From: Pseudarthrobacter sulfonivorans
Lineage (GTDB): Bacteria; Actinomycetota; Actinomycetes; Actinomycetales; Micrococcaceae
Assembly: GCF_014712225.1 (NCBI RefSeq)
Contig: NZ_JACXBW010000016.1
Coordinates: forward strand, 41,339-105,338
Length of the DNA: 64,000 nucleotides
Direction of reading: 5' to 3'
The translations under genes and the position numbers were made by a program. The notes beneath the pieces are model-generated. The model had not been told where the DNA came from. It did no database searches and saw only the letters and a program-made list of their open reading frames with translations. Below are positions 8,905-17,437 of the stretch, in pieces; within the stretch, counting starts at the first letter, position 1, and the number at the start of each line of letters is the position of its first letter.

Positions 8905-9837
8905 CTAGCGCCTGTCCGGCAGGACGGGACCTTCCAGTGACGGATTGGAGCGGCGCGCCAAAGTGCGGTGGATTCCCGTATGGTCCAGGGCGCCGTCACC
9001 CTGGGCCACCATCTCGCCGAACAGTTCCGTCACGGTGCCGCTCAGCGGAAGATCCAGGCCGTCCGCAGCGGCCGCTTCCCTGATGAATCCGAGGTCTTTG
9101 AGCTGGTTTTTGGCACTGCCGCCGCCGGTGAAGTCGCCGCTTATCCAGCGGTTGCCTTTCTGCCGGAGGACTGCGGAATCAGCCAACCCGCCCTGCAACA
9201 GTTCAAGCATCACGGCGAGATCGAGACCTCCGCTGCGCGCCAAGAGCATCGCTTCGGAAACCGCGGTCACCGTGGCCGCGACAACAACCTGGTTGCAGGC
9301 CTTGGCCAGAGCCCCCGAGCCGCTCGGGCCCATGTACCGCACTGTGGTGCCCATGGCCTGGAAAACGGGCTCCACGGAGTGCGCCGCGTCCTTGTCCCCG
9401 CCCACCATGATGCTGAGCGTTCCCTCTTCCGCGCCGACGGTGCCGCCGCTGACCGGGGCATCCAGGACCGTAACCCCGTGCAGCCGGAGCAGCCGTTCGG
9501 CGAAGGCCGCGACGGCGATCGGGGACACCGTGCCGTGCACCACGAGGATGGGCCGGGTGATGTTTTTGGCCGTCCAGCCGGACAGCAGCCCGTTCTCACC
9601 CGGCAGCAACGACTCAACCTGATCAAGGTCGGGAAGGACAGTGAGTATGACGTCGGCTGCGGCGTCCGCCGGTGAGGTTGCGGCGCGCGCGCCGAGTGTA
9701 ACCAGTGGTTCCGTTTTTGCGGACGTCCGGTTCCAGACGGTGAGGCCGCCGTCGAGCGCCAGAAGTTGGCGGGCCATAGGCCCACCCATGGGACCCAGTC
9801 CCAGCAGGGCAAGCGAGGCTGGCGTGGTTTCCGTCAT
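8905..9837 (-). CDS. NAD(P)-dependent beta-hydroxyacid dehydrogenase family protein (3-hydroxyisobutyrate dehydrogenase / tartronate semialdehyde reductase type)
   Basis: A 310-residue cytoplasmic enzyme beginning MTETTPASLALLGLGPMGGPMA, the Rossmann GxGxMGxxMA signature. The substrate block DAPVSGGTVGAEEGTLSIMVGG is at about residues 118-139 and the catalytic Lys lies in GALAKACNQ at about 170. All key family residues are present. AAGGA lies upstream of the ATG at 9837. An operator-like half-palindrome at 9935-9948 resembles the site before the divergent catabolic operon at 11334, so it probably belongs to that regulon and reduces a semialdehyde intermediate or oxidises a hydroxyacid. The exact substrate is not shown. 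Confidence 0.85.
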   Translation of the reverse strand: MTETTPASLALLGLGPMGGPMARQLLALDGGLTVWNRTSAKTEPLVTLGARAATSPADAAADVILTVLPDLDQVESLLPGENGLLSGWTAKNITRPILVVHGTVSPIAVAAFAERLLRLHGVTVLDAPVSGGTVGAEEGTLSIMVGGDKDAAHSVEPVFQAMGTTVRYMGPSGSGALAKACNQVVVAATVTAVSEAMLLARSGGLDLAVMLELLQGGLADSAVLRQKGNRWISGDFTGGGSAKNQLKDLGFIREAAAADGLDLPLSGTVTELFGEMVAQGDGALDHTGIHRTLARRSNPSLEGPVLPDRR

Positions 9838-9934
9838 GATCAGGTCCTTGAGTTGAGGCGAAGCCCCGCGCACCAGCCGCCAGCGAGCGGGCACGCGGCG
9901 CTGGGCGGGCGGGCAAGCGAGGTGGAAATCGAAG

Positions 9935-9948
9935 TGGAACCGTTTTAC
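9935..9948. promoter_or_regulatory. Putative LacI-type operator upstream of dehydrogenase gene
   Basis: TGGAACCGTTTTAC resembles the site TGTAACCGGTTCCA at 11165; read on the opposite strand it shares CGGTTCCA and AA in the other arm. The motif follows the TGNAACCGGTTNCA type that many actinobacterial LacI proteins bind. It lies about 100 bp upstream of the dehydrogenase start. Confidence 0.55.
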
Positions 9949-10037
9949 TTTTTGTACCATGCGAGGGCACTTGGTGTAAATCATGAGCTCCGGAGGCGCC
10001 GCGTGGCCACCGACGGCCCAAGCGGCGAGGCGGTGAA

Positions 10038-11066
10038 CTACACCCGCAGCCTGGGCCGCGCCACACTGGACCGCTCGACAAGTTCAGCGTCGACCCGGAC
10101 GACTGTCGGCTTTCCCGCGGCCTTCCCGTTTGGATGAGCAAGCGCCAGCCGCACGGAGTGCCTGGCCAGGAGGTCGATGGGCTGCCGGACAATCGTCAAA
10201 GGTGGAGTCATAAGTTCGGTCCACGGCGAGTCCTCGAAGACGATGACCGACAGTTCGTCCGGAATTGAAACCCCGGCATGCGACAGGCGCCGGAGCACGG
10301 CCGTCACCTGGGCGGTGTTGGCCACCACCAGGGCCGTGGGCGGATCCTCAAGATTGAGCAACGTAGTCATCGCATCGCCGCCGGCGGCACCCCTGAACGC
10401 TGCGGACCGGATGAGGAGATCGTCCTGATCCAATCCCGCCGCGTCCAGGGCTTCGCGGTAGCCGGCGATCCGGTCCCGGCCAGTCGTTGATGACGACGGG
10501 CCCGAGATGATCGCGATGCGGCGGTGCCCATGTGCGGCCAACAGGGCCGTGGCCGACCGCGCAGATTCGACGTTGTTGATGGTCACAACGTCCACCGCCG
10601 GCAGTGCAGGGATTGAGCGGTCAACGAAGACCACATCAGTACCCATGTCCTGGAGCTTTTTCCAGATTTCCAGGTTGTTCCCCGTGGGAGTGGCGATGAT
10701 CCCGCTGACCCGGCGCTCAATGAGGGTGGAGAGCCGCTCGGACTCCAGCTGATCATCCTCCTGGGTGGTCATGAGCAGCACCTGGATTCCGCGCGAGTGC
10801 GCCTCCTGGACCACCTGGTCGGCCAGCCGGGCAAAGAAAGGGTTCGAGACATCGGCCAGGAGCAGCCCCAACGTGGTGGGCGGCCCGTGCTTCAGCTCGC
10901 GGGCGGCAGTGCGAGGGTGGTACCCAAGGGTTTCCATTACCTCGCTGACGCGGCTCCGGGTCGCAGCAGCCACAGGGCCGGATCCCGGATTGAGCACCCG
11001 GGATACAACGGCGACAGACACCCCCGCAGCCGCGGCAACATCGCGTATGGTCGGCTGCTTCTGCAC
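10038..11066 (-). CDS. LacI-family transcriptional regulator
   Basis: A 342-residue regulator. Residues 1-55 form a LacI DNA-binding head (PTIRDVAAAAGVSVAVVSRVLN, then GYHPRTAARELK hinge), followed by a periplasmic-binding-like sensor domain. GTG start at 11066 has AAGGAG 5 nt upstream. It is divergent from the catabolic/ABC operon starting at 11334, and the shared 267-bp gap holds a LacI-type palindrome, so it most likely represses both that operon and the dehydrogenase gene until a sugar or acid effector binds. Effector unknown. Confidence 0.9.
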   Translation of the reverse strand: MQKQPTIRDVAAAAGVSVAVVSRVLNPGSGPVAAATRSRVSEVMETLGYHPRTAARELKHGPPTTLGLLLADVSNPFFARLADQVVQEAHSRGIQVLLMTTQEDDQLESERLSTLIERRVSGIIATPTGNNLEIWKKLQDMGTDVVFVDRSIPALPAVDVVTINNVESARSATALLAAHGHRRIAIISGPSSSTTGRDRIAGYREALDAAGLDQDDLLIRSAAFRGAAGGDAMTTLLNLEDPPTALVVANTAQVTAVLRRLSHAGVSIPDELSVIVFEDSPWTELMTPPLTIVRQPIDLLARHSVRLALAHPNGKAAGKPTVVRVDAELVERSSVARPRLRV

Positions 11067-11133
11067 GTGTACTCCTTGATCGGCTACTGCGGCTCTCCGG
11101 AACGTCCGGCAAGAACTTTTTCAGACTAGGGTA

Positions 11134-11204
11134 TTGACCTCGTCGAGCAGGTGTGAAATAAAAGTGTAACCGGTTCCATTATGTTTACTTCGGAGCCGGT
11201 TGTC
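11134..11204 (+). promoter_or_regulatory. Candidate promoter and LacI operator for the SAF-dehydrogenase/ABC operon
   Basis: TTGACC at 11134-11139 is followed after about 17 nt by an AT-rich block AATAAA (11157-11162), a plausible -35/-10 pair. The palindrome TGTAACCGGTTCCA at 11165-11178 sits immediately downstream, where a bound LacI repressor would block transcription. A weaker second copy CGGAGCCGGTTGTC is at 11191-11204. Confidence 0.6.
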
Positions 11205-11333
11205 TACCGCAGCACCGCCAGGGACTGAGGCAGACACCCAGCCAGACACCTAAGCTTCCGCCGCAACGCTGCGGCCGGATCCTATGCTTTCCGCCGGCCA
11301 TCCACACGGAGCCGCACCCATTGAAAGGTAGTT

Positions 11334-12686
11334 ATGAACCTGCACAAACTTCTGACACAGCGCGAGGCCGAAGGCGCCCCGATCCGTGTGGGGCTGATCG
11401 GTGCCGGACGGTACGGCACCATGTACCTTGCGCAGGCCCGGAACATCCCCGGCATCCACGTTGTAGCCATCGCCGATATCAACGCGGAGCGCGCCAAGGG
11501 CGCACTCAAGCTGGTGGACTGGCCCGAGGAAGCCTTTGTCGAAGATATCGAGACCGCCCTCGCCACCAGGGCAACCACCGTGATCACCGATGCCTCCGCA
11601 CTGTTCGACGCCGACTTGGACGTCATTGTTGAAGCCACCGGCAACCCGATCGTCGGCATCAACCACGCCCTCCGCGCCATCGAGACCGGCAAGCACATCA
11701 TCATGGTCACGGTCGAGGCAGACGCCCTCGCGGGTCCGGCCCTCGCTAAGCGCGCCAAGGAAGCCGGCGTCGTCTACTCGTTGGCTTACGGCGATCAGCC
11801 CGCGCTGATCTGGGAACTCGTCGACTGGGCCCGGACATCCGGGTTTGACGTCGTCTGCGCCGGCAAGGGTGCCAAATACCTTGAGCACTATCACAAGATG
11901 AATCCGGACAATGTGTGGGAAAACTGGGAGTTCTCCAAAGAACTGACCGACTCCGGCCAGCTCAACCCGTACATGCACACCTCCTTCCGTGACGGAACCA
12001 AGGCCGCCATTGAGATGGCCGCCGTGGCCAACGCCGCGGGCCTGCGTCCGTCCGACGAAGGGCTGACCTTCACTCCCGGCAATGTGGAAGAGATCGCCAC
12101 CATCTGCCGTCCCTCGGCTGACGGCGGCGTGCTCAGCAACGTCGGCAGCGTCGACGTGATGTCCAGCGTGACCCGCGACGGCGACTGGATCCCCCACAAC
12201 ACCCAGGAAGGCGTCTTTGTCGTGGTGAAGGCCACCAACAAGTACGTCTCCGGCTGCTTCCAGGAATACCCCTGGCACCCGGACCCCACCGGCCAGTACG
12301 CCGCCCTCTACCGTCCGTACCACTACGTCGGCCTGGAGCTGAACATCTCCATCGCCAACGCCGTACTGCGCGGTGTGGCCACCGGCGCGCCGGAAGGCTT
12401 CTATGCCGACGTCGTCGCCTGCGCCAAGAAGGAACTGCACGCCGGGGAAATCCTCGACGGCGAGGGCGGCTTCACGGTCTGGGGCAAACTGATCTCCGCC
12501 GAGAAGTCGGTCCGGGACCGCGCCCTGCCGGTCGCCATGGCCCACCACGTCAAGCTCATCAACGACGTACCCGAGGGTGGCATCGTGGGCTGGGACGACG
12601 TCGAAATTGACACCTCCCTGGACGAAGCCCTGAAGCTGCGGCGCGAGACGGAGGCCCTCGCACTCGACGTGGTGCCCGCGACATGA
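11334..12686 (+). CDS. Homoserine-dehydrogenase-like NAD(P) oxidoreductase with C-terminal SAF domain
   Basis: A 450-residue enzyme. Residues 18-170 form an NAD(P)-binding Rossmann domain (VGLIGAGRYGTMYLAQ at 19-34, then VVAIADIN and DVIVEATGNP). The middle is a catalytic domain, and the last about 90 residues (from about 355) resemble a SAF domain. This architecture fits the group described as predicted homoserine dehydrogenase with SAF domain. Such proteins occur in carbohydrate and polyol catabolic loci, but their reaction is poorly known. AAAGGT precedes the ATG. It is the first gene of an ABC-transporter operon and overlaps the next gene by 4 bp (ATGA). Confidence 0.8.
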   Translation: MNLHKLLTQREAEGAPIRVGLIGAGRYGTMYLAQARNIPGIHVVAIADINAERAKGALKLVDWPEEAFVEDIETALATRATTVITDASALFDADLDVIVEATGNPIVGINHALRAIETGKHIIMVTVEADALAGPALAKRAKEAGVVYSLAYGDQPALIWELVDWARTSGFDVVCAGKGAKYLEHYHKMNPDNVWENWEFSKELTDSGQLNPYMHTSFRDGTKAAIEMAAVANAAGLRPSDEGLTFTPGNVEEIATICRPSADGGVLSNVGSVDVMSSVTRDGDWIPHNTQEGVFVVVKATNKYVSGCFQEYPWHPDPTGQYAALYRPYHYVGLELNISIANAVLRGVATGAPEGFYADVVACAKKELHAGEILDGEGGFTVWGKLISAEKSVRDRALPVAMAHHVKLINDVPEGGIVGWDDVEIDTSLDEALKLRRETEALALDVVPAT

Positions 12687-13948
12687 TCGACAGGCGCACC
12701 TTCCTGGGGGCCGCGGCAGCGAGCATGTTGCTTGCCGGCTGCGGCGCCAGCCCGGGACTCGACCCGAACCGTGCCGCTTCAGCCGGCGGCACGTTGAAGT
12801 TTGGCAGCTGGCAGTGGCTCGAGCCGGGCCGCGGCGAGGCCATGTGGCAGGCAATCCAGGCCTACAAGGAAGCCAACCCCTCCGCGAGCCTGGCCCAAAG
12901 CACCACACCCTTCCTTTCCTTCGCGGACAAGCTCAATACCGAGCTCGGCGGCAAGGGCGGACCCGACGTCTTCGTTGTTCAGGACGTCAACTTCTACCCG
13001 CTGGCCGACGCCGGCATCCTGGCCCCGCTTACCTCTGTCCTCTCCGGCCACAAGGGCACCCCGTTCAATCACACGAACAAGTCCGGGCTGGTCAACGGGG
13101 TGCAGTACGGGATCACGTGGGAGCGGCTGAACTGGAACTTCTTCTGGAACCGCGGTCTCCTGGAGAAGGCCAACGTGACCCCGCCCAGCAACGTCCCGGA
13201 ACTGATTTCGGCCGCAGCCCAGATCCGTTCCGCCACGGGGCTGGACGGGTTCGGTGTCCGCCATCAGATGACGGAGTTCGATTCCTGGTTCATGGACTTC
13301 GATGTGTGGACCTACGGGCACGGTGGATCCTGGTCGGATGGCTCACGCCCCACCATCGACTCCGCCGAGAACATCGCCGGCGTCGAGGCGTTCGGGGAGA
13401 TCTACCGCTCGGGTGCCATGCCAATCGGCGACGACGCATCAACCATGCGTACCAAGTTCCGCGAGGGCCGCCTGGGCATGATGATCGACGTCTCATCGAC
13501 TGTCGCCGGCATCCTGCGTTCCTCCAAAGCGCTGACATCGGCGGACATCGGATTCGCCGAACGCATTCCGCTCCCGCAGCCGTCTGCGCACCAGGAGATT
13601 GTGCTGGCGGTCAACGGTTACGGCAAGAACAAGAACCTGGCAGTCGATTTCGTGGGCTGGGTGGGATCCGACGCCGGCCAGGCGGCACTGCGGAAAGCCA
13701 TGGGCCCGTCAACCCTGGCCACCGACGTCCCGCTGGCGCCCGATTACGCCGCGGCGAACCCGTGGGCCAAGTCCTTCATTGACCTGGCAGCGGAATCGAG
13801 GAGCCCGCTCATCAAGGGCTACGAGGCCCAGACCAAGGCCATCATGCGCGAAGTCATGACGCAGGTGGAACGCTACCTCGTGGACGGTGGCGACGCCGCG
13901 GCGGCGCTCTCCACCGCACAGAAACAAGTAACTCAGCTGCTCGGCTGA
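12683..13948 (+). CDS. Sugar ABC transporter substrate-binding lipoprotein
   Basis: A 421-residue family 1 extracellular solute-binding protein. The N-terminus MIDRRTFLGAAAASMLLAGC has twin arginines and a lipobox (LAGC, Cys20), so it is probably exported, possibly by Tat, and lipid-anchored. The body shows typical features: FGSWQWLEPGRGEAMWQAI, GGKGGPDVFVVQD, and a C-terminal LAVDFVGWVGSDAGQ. ATG overlaps the upstream stop. It delivers the substrate to the permeases encoded next; the cargo is probably a sugar or polyol metabolised by the two dehydrogenases. Confidence 0.9.
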   Translation: MIDRRTFLGAAAASMLLAGCGASPGLDPNRAASAGGTLKFGSWQWLEPGRGEAMWQAIQAYKEANPSASLAQSTTPFLSFADKLNTELGGKGGPDVFVVQDVNFYPLADAGILAPLTSVLSGHKGTPFNHTNKSGLVNGVQYGITWERLNWNFFWNRGLLEKANVTPPSNVPELISAAAQIRSATGLDGFGVRHQMTEFDSWFMDFDVWTYGHGGSWSDGSRPTIDSAENIAGVEAFGEIYRSGAMPIGDDASTMRTKFREGRLGMMIDVSSTVAGILRSSKALTSADIGFAERIPLPQPSAHQEIVLAVNGYGKNKNLAVDFVGWVGSDAGQAALRKAMGPSTLATDVPLAPDYAAANPWAKSFIDLAAESRSPLIKGYEAQTKAIMREVMTQVERYLVDGGDAAAALSTAQKQVTQLLG

Positions 13949-13974
13949 GTGCCCCAAAGCAAAGGACCCGGGCA

Positions 13975-14922
13975 ATGACGCTCCGAACTTCGATCTCCCC
14001 GCCCGCCGTGGCACCGACGCAGATCCAGGACGCTCCCTCCAGGCACCACATGTGGCAGAGGATCTCGCCGTACATCTACATCGGCCCGGCCGTCATCTAC
14101 CTGATCATTTTTATGATCATCCCGGTAGTGCAGGGCATTCAGCTCAGTTTCACGAAGACCCCGTTGGTCAGGCCCGACGGCGGCACCGGCGTGGGACTCG
14201 ACAATTACACGCGACTGCTCAGCACTCCGCAGTTCTACAACTCGCTCGGCGCCACCATCCTGTACACGGCTGCGACGGTCATCTTCGCGGTGGCCATAGG
14301 CGCCGGAGCAGCCTTGCTCCTGAACCAGGCGTTTAAGGGCCGCACCATTGTCCGGGCCATCATCACGCTACCCTGGGCCGTCCCCACGGTTGCCACCGCG
14401 CTGATCTTCAGCTGGATCTTCAACCGCTCCGACGGTGTGCTGAACGAAGTGGTCGGAGTGTTCGGCGTAGGCCAGCAGGGCTGGCTGGTTGATCCGAAGT
14501 ACGGCATGGCTGCCGTTGTCCTGACCTCGGTCTGGAAGGTCATGCCCCTAGTCATGCTCGTGGTCCTGGCCTCACTCCAGTCCATCCCCAGCGAGCTCTA
14601 CGAAGCCACCCGTATGGACGGCGCCGGCGCGCTGGAAACGTTCAAGGCCGTCACATGGCCCCACATTGCCCCCACCGTCAGGGTGGTCACGCTGCTCATG
14701 ACCATCTGGTCCATCCGCCGTTTCGAGATCATCTACCTCCTGACCGGCGGCGGCCCCGTCGACAGCACCAACACCCTCGTGGTCAACGTCTACCGGCAGG
14801 CCTTCAGCAACCAGGAACTGGGCCGCGCGGCAGCAATCGGCGCCCTCGGCCTGGTCCTGTCCCTGGTGGTCACCGTTGTCTACTTCATGATGGAACGGCG
14901 CAACGCCGCCAAGGAGGCCTAG
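13975..14922 (+). CDS. Sugar ABC transporter permease (MalF type)
   Basis: A 315-residue inner-membrane protein with about six transmembrane helices. The first is at residues 35-55. The EAA loop is visible as SELYEATRMDGAGALETFKAVTWPH at about 205-225 (split here: YEATRMDGA then FKAVTWP), which contacts the ATPase. Typical of the carbohydrate uptake CUT1 family. It lies between the binding protein and the second permease. Confidence 0.9.
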   Translation: MTLRTSISPPAVAPTQIQDAPSRHHMWQRISPYIYIGPAVIYLIIFMIIPVVQGIQLSFTKTPLVRPDGGTGVGLDNYTRLLSTPQFYNSLGATILYTAATVIFAVAIGAGAALLLNQAFKGRTIVRAIITLPWAVPTVATALIFSWIFNRSDGVLNEVVGVFGVGQQGWLVDPKYGMAAVVLTSVWKVMPLVMLVVLASLQSIPSELYEATRMDGAGALETFKAVTWPHIAPTVRVVTLLMTIWSIRRFEIIYLLTGGGPVDSTNTLVVNVYRQAFSNQELGRAAAIGALGLVLSLVVTVVYFMMERRNAAKEA

Positions 14923-14926
14923 AACG

Positions 14927-15820
14927 ATGGCTACACAAGAAGCACACCCAGTCACAGAGCATGCCCCGCACAAGCGGCGGCTGAAGGCACCCGGTAAGCG
15001 GAACTTCAGCAAGCCCGTCCGCGTCCTCATGCTGGCCGCCCTGGTTCTTTTCTCGGGCTTCCCGCTCTACTGGATGCTGAACACCGCACTCAGCCAGGAC
15101 TCCGAGCTTTACGGCCAGGCCCAGGGCTGGTGGCCGCACTGGGAACGGCTGGCGGACCTCGGCGACGTCATCGGCACCGTCCCCATCTTCAAATGGCTCA
15201 CCAACTCCATGGTCATCGCCGGCGGCACTACACTGCTGTCCCTGATCTTCGCGGTGCTGGCCGGCTACGCATTGTCGCGGTTCAAGTTCTACGGCAAGGG
15301 CGCCGCAGGGTTCCTGCTCTTCGCCACGCAGATGCTCCCCGAAGCGCTCCTGGTGGTTCCCATCTACGCCCTGTTCGCCTCGCTTGGCCTGCTCAACGGA
15401 ATGGGCGGCCTGATTCTCGCGAACGTCGCCTTCACGATGCCGGTGAGCGTCTGGATCATCAAGGGGGCCATCGATGCGATTCCCTACGAGATCGAGGAGG
15501 CCGCCGCCGTCGACGGTTGCCCCCGCGTCACTATCCTGTCGTTGGTGCTCACGCCGCTGATCCTGCCCAGCATCGCCGCGGCCGCCGTCATCAACTTCTT
15601 CGACGGGTGGAACGAGTTCCTCCTGGCCAAAACGTTCATTGCCGAACGCGATCTCTGGCCGGCGTCCGTGGGCCTGGCATCCTTCATCGGCCAGTACCTG
15701 ACTTCCCTGAACTCCGTCATGGCCGCGGCCTTGCTGTTCACCCTCCCGGCGCTGATCTTCTTCCTCCTGGTCCAGCGTCGTATCGTCTCGGGCCTCACGG
15801 CCGGCTCAGTCAAAGGTTGA
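14927..15820 (+). CDS. Carbohydrate ABC transporter permease (MalG type)
   Basis: A 297-residue CUT1-family permease with six predicted transmembrane segments starting at about residue 32. The cytoplasmic EAA loop reads IPYEIEEAAAVDGCPRVTI at about 183-201. Only 4 bp separate it from the first permease, and the ATPase gene follows after 2 bp, so the units are translationally linked. Confidence 0.9.
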   Translation: MATQEAHPVTEHAPHKRRLKAPGKRNFSKPVRVLMLAALVLFSGFPLYWMLNTALSQDSELYGQAQGWWPHWERLADLGDVIGTVPIFKWLTNSMVIAGGTTLLSLIFAVLAGYALSRFKFYGKGAAGFLLFATQMLPEALLVVPIYALFASLGLLNGMGGLILANVAFTMPVSVWIIKGAIDAIPYEIEEAAAVDGCPRVTILSLVLTPLILPSIAAAAVINFFDGWNEFLLAKTFIAERDLWPASVGLASFIGQYLTSLNSVMAAALLFTLPALIFFLLVQRRIVSGLTAGSVKG

Positions 15821-15822
15821 TC

Positions 15823-17019
15823 ATGGCAAAGCTCTCACTACGCAACATCAGCAAGCGCTTCGGCGACACGCAGGTCATCCACGACTTCAGCGCCGACGTG
15901 GACAACGGGGAATTCCTCGTCCTCCTGGGCGCGTCGGGATCCGGAAAGTCCACCCTGCTCCGCATTATTGCCGGGCTCACGGATCCCACCAAAGGCGACA
16001 TCATCTTCGACAACCTGCGGGTGAACAGGCAAAGCCCGCGCGAACGGGACATCGCGTTCGTCTTCCAGTCCTATGCGCTCTACCCGCACCTGACAGTCCG
16101 CGAGAACATCACGTTCCCGCTGGCGCTGGACAAGTTCAAGGCCTGGCACCACATCCCGGGCATCAGCGCGATCGCACGCCGCATCTTCGGTTCCTCAAAG
16201 GAGGTCGCAGAGCGGGTGGACAGCGTTTCCTCCATGCTGGAACTGGACGAGTATTCGAAGCGCAAGCCCGGCGGGCTCTCCGGCGGCCAGCGCCAGCGCG
16301 TGGCCCTCGCCCGTGCCCTCATCCGCAACCCTTCGATGTTCCTGCTCGATGAGCCGCTGTCCAACCTGGATGCGAAGCTCCGCGCTGAACTCCGCGGCGA
16401 AATCGTCCGGCTGCACAAACTGACCGGAAAGACCTTCGTGTACGTTACGCACGACCAGGTTGAGGCCATGACCATGGCCACCCAGATCGTCATCCTCCAC
16501 AACGGCATCGTGCAGCAGCACGCCACGCCGCAGGAAATCTATGCCCGCCCCGCCAACACGTACGTCGCCCGGTTCATCGGCAGCCCGCCCATGAACCTCA
16601 TGAGTGCGACCGTCGCCGACGGGCAGCCGGCACTCGGCAGGCTTCGGCTCCCGGCACCCGAAGGTCTCCGGCTCGGCACCGGACCGGTCACCTTGGGCCT
16701 GCGCCCGGAACACCTCACCGTTTCCGCCGACGTCGACGGGCCCGGCCTCCCGGGCACGGTCCGGAGGATCGAAGACCTCGGTGCGGACACCCTGATCGGC
16801 ATCCAACCCGACCGGACGCTGGACCTGAAACTGTGGGAGCTCAACCAGGACGACCTCATCTGGATCCGCCAGACGGGACAGACCCGCCTGATGACCGGCG
16901 ATCCGTGCACCGTGGCTCTCAACGCCGGCATGGCCAGCTACTTCGACAGCGATACCGGTGCAAACCTTGCATCAGCCGCGGAGGTCTCCGACGCGGGAAT
17001 GCTGTCCTCCCACGGCTAA
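15823..17019 (+). CDS. Sugar ABC transporter ATP-binding protein (MsmK/UgpC type)
   Basis: A 398-residue ATPase. Walker A GASGSGKST at about 37-45, Q-loop FVFQSYALYPH, signature LSGGQRQRVALARAL, Walker B MFLLDEPLSNLD, and H-loop VTHDQ. A C-terminal TOBE-like regulatory domain follows (LGLRPEHLTV near residue 290). A dedicated ATPase inside a CUT1 operon is less common in Actinobacteria, where one shared MsiK often serves many importers, so this importer seems self-contained. Cytoplasmic, membrane-associated. Confidence 0.92.
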   Translation: MAKLSLRNISKRFGDTQVIHDFSADVDNGEFLVLLGASGSGKSTLLRIIAGLTDPTKGDIIFDNLRVNRQSPRERDIAFVFQSYALYPHLTVRENITFPLALDKFKAWHHIPGISAIARRIFGSSKEVAERVDSVSSMLELDEYSKRKPGGLSGGQRQRVALARALIRNPSMFLLDEPLSNLDAKLRAELRGEIVRLHKLTGKTFVYVTHDQVEAMTMATQIVILHNGIVQQHATPQEIYARPANTYVARFIGSPPMNLMSATVADGQPALGRLRLPAPEGLRLGTGPVTLGLRPEHLTVSADVDGPGLPGTVRRIEDLGADTLIGIQPDRTLDLKLWELNQDDLIWIRQTGQTRLMTGDPCTVALNAGMASYFDSDTGANLASAAEVSDAGMLSSHG

Positions 17020-17067
17020 TATGACCACCAACACAGATCCCGTTCCACACGTAAGGAAAAGGCACCT

Positions 17068-17379
17068 ATGACCATCGTTGTCACCGCAGAGTTCACTCCG
17101 AAAGAAGGCACCTACGACCAGGTGGTTGCTGCCCTCTCCCCCGCCATTGCAGAAGTGCACGAAGAACCGGGCTGCTTGCTGTATGCCATCCATGAATCGC
17201 CGACTGGCCGGATCATGATGATCGAAAAATGGGAAAGTGCGGAGCTGCTGGACGCCCACGGCGCCGGCGACCCCGTCAAACGGCTCAATGCTTCGCTGGA
17301 TGGGCTCCTCGAAAAGCCGGTGGAAGTTACCCGCCTAGTGCCGATCCCGGCGGGTACCACCCACCAGGGCAGTCTTTAA
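17068..17379 (+). CDS. Antibiotic biosynthesis monooxygenase (ABM) fold protein
   Basis: A 103-residue ferredoxin-like alpha/beta protein: IVVTAEFTPKEGTYDQVVAAL, EEPGCLLYAIHES, then MMIEKWESAELLDAH, the standard ABM-domain strands. Family members act as cofactorless monooxygenases, heme-degrading enzymes or isomerase-like proteins. It is the last gene of the LacI-controlled operon, 48 bp after the ATPase, so it probably helps degrade the imported substrate. Palindromic terminator copy 5 follows directly. Confidence 0.85.
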   Translation: MTIVVTAEFTPKEGTYDQVVAALSPAIAEVHEEPGCLLYAIHESPTGRIMMIEKWESAELLDAHGAGDPVKRLNASLDGLLEKPVEVTRLVPIPAGTTHQGSL

Positions 17380-17384
17380 CGAGC

Positions 17385-17422
17385 AAAGCGGACGACGGCG
17401 GAGGTCCCGCCGTCGTCGCTTT
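17385..17422. terminator. Palindromic intergenic repeat, copy 5
   Basis: The arms AAAGCGGACGACGGCGG (from 17385) and CCGCCGTCGTCGCTTT (to 17422) pair with one bulge. It separates the convergent ABC operon and catalase gene and could end transcription from both sides. Confidence 0.75.
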
Positions 17423-17437
17423 CCGTTAAAACCTCGC

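Noticed and set aside
7082..8908. Plus-strand open frame of about 600 codons opposite the LuxR-type regulator
   Set aside because: The minus-strand product has Walker A, Walker B and a LuxR helix-turn-helix; the plus frame has none.
11250..12908. Minus-strand open frame of about 550 codons opposite the SAF-dehydrogenase gene
   Set aside because: No domain motif; the plus-strand protein has a clear Rossmann motif, a ribosome-binding site and overlap-coupling.
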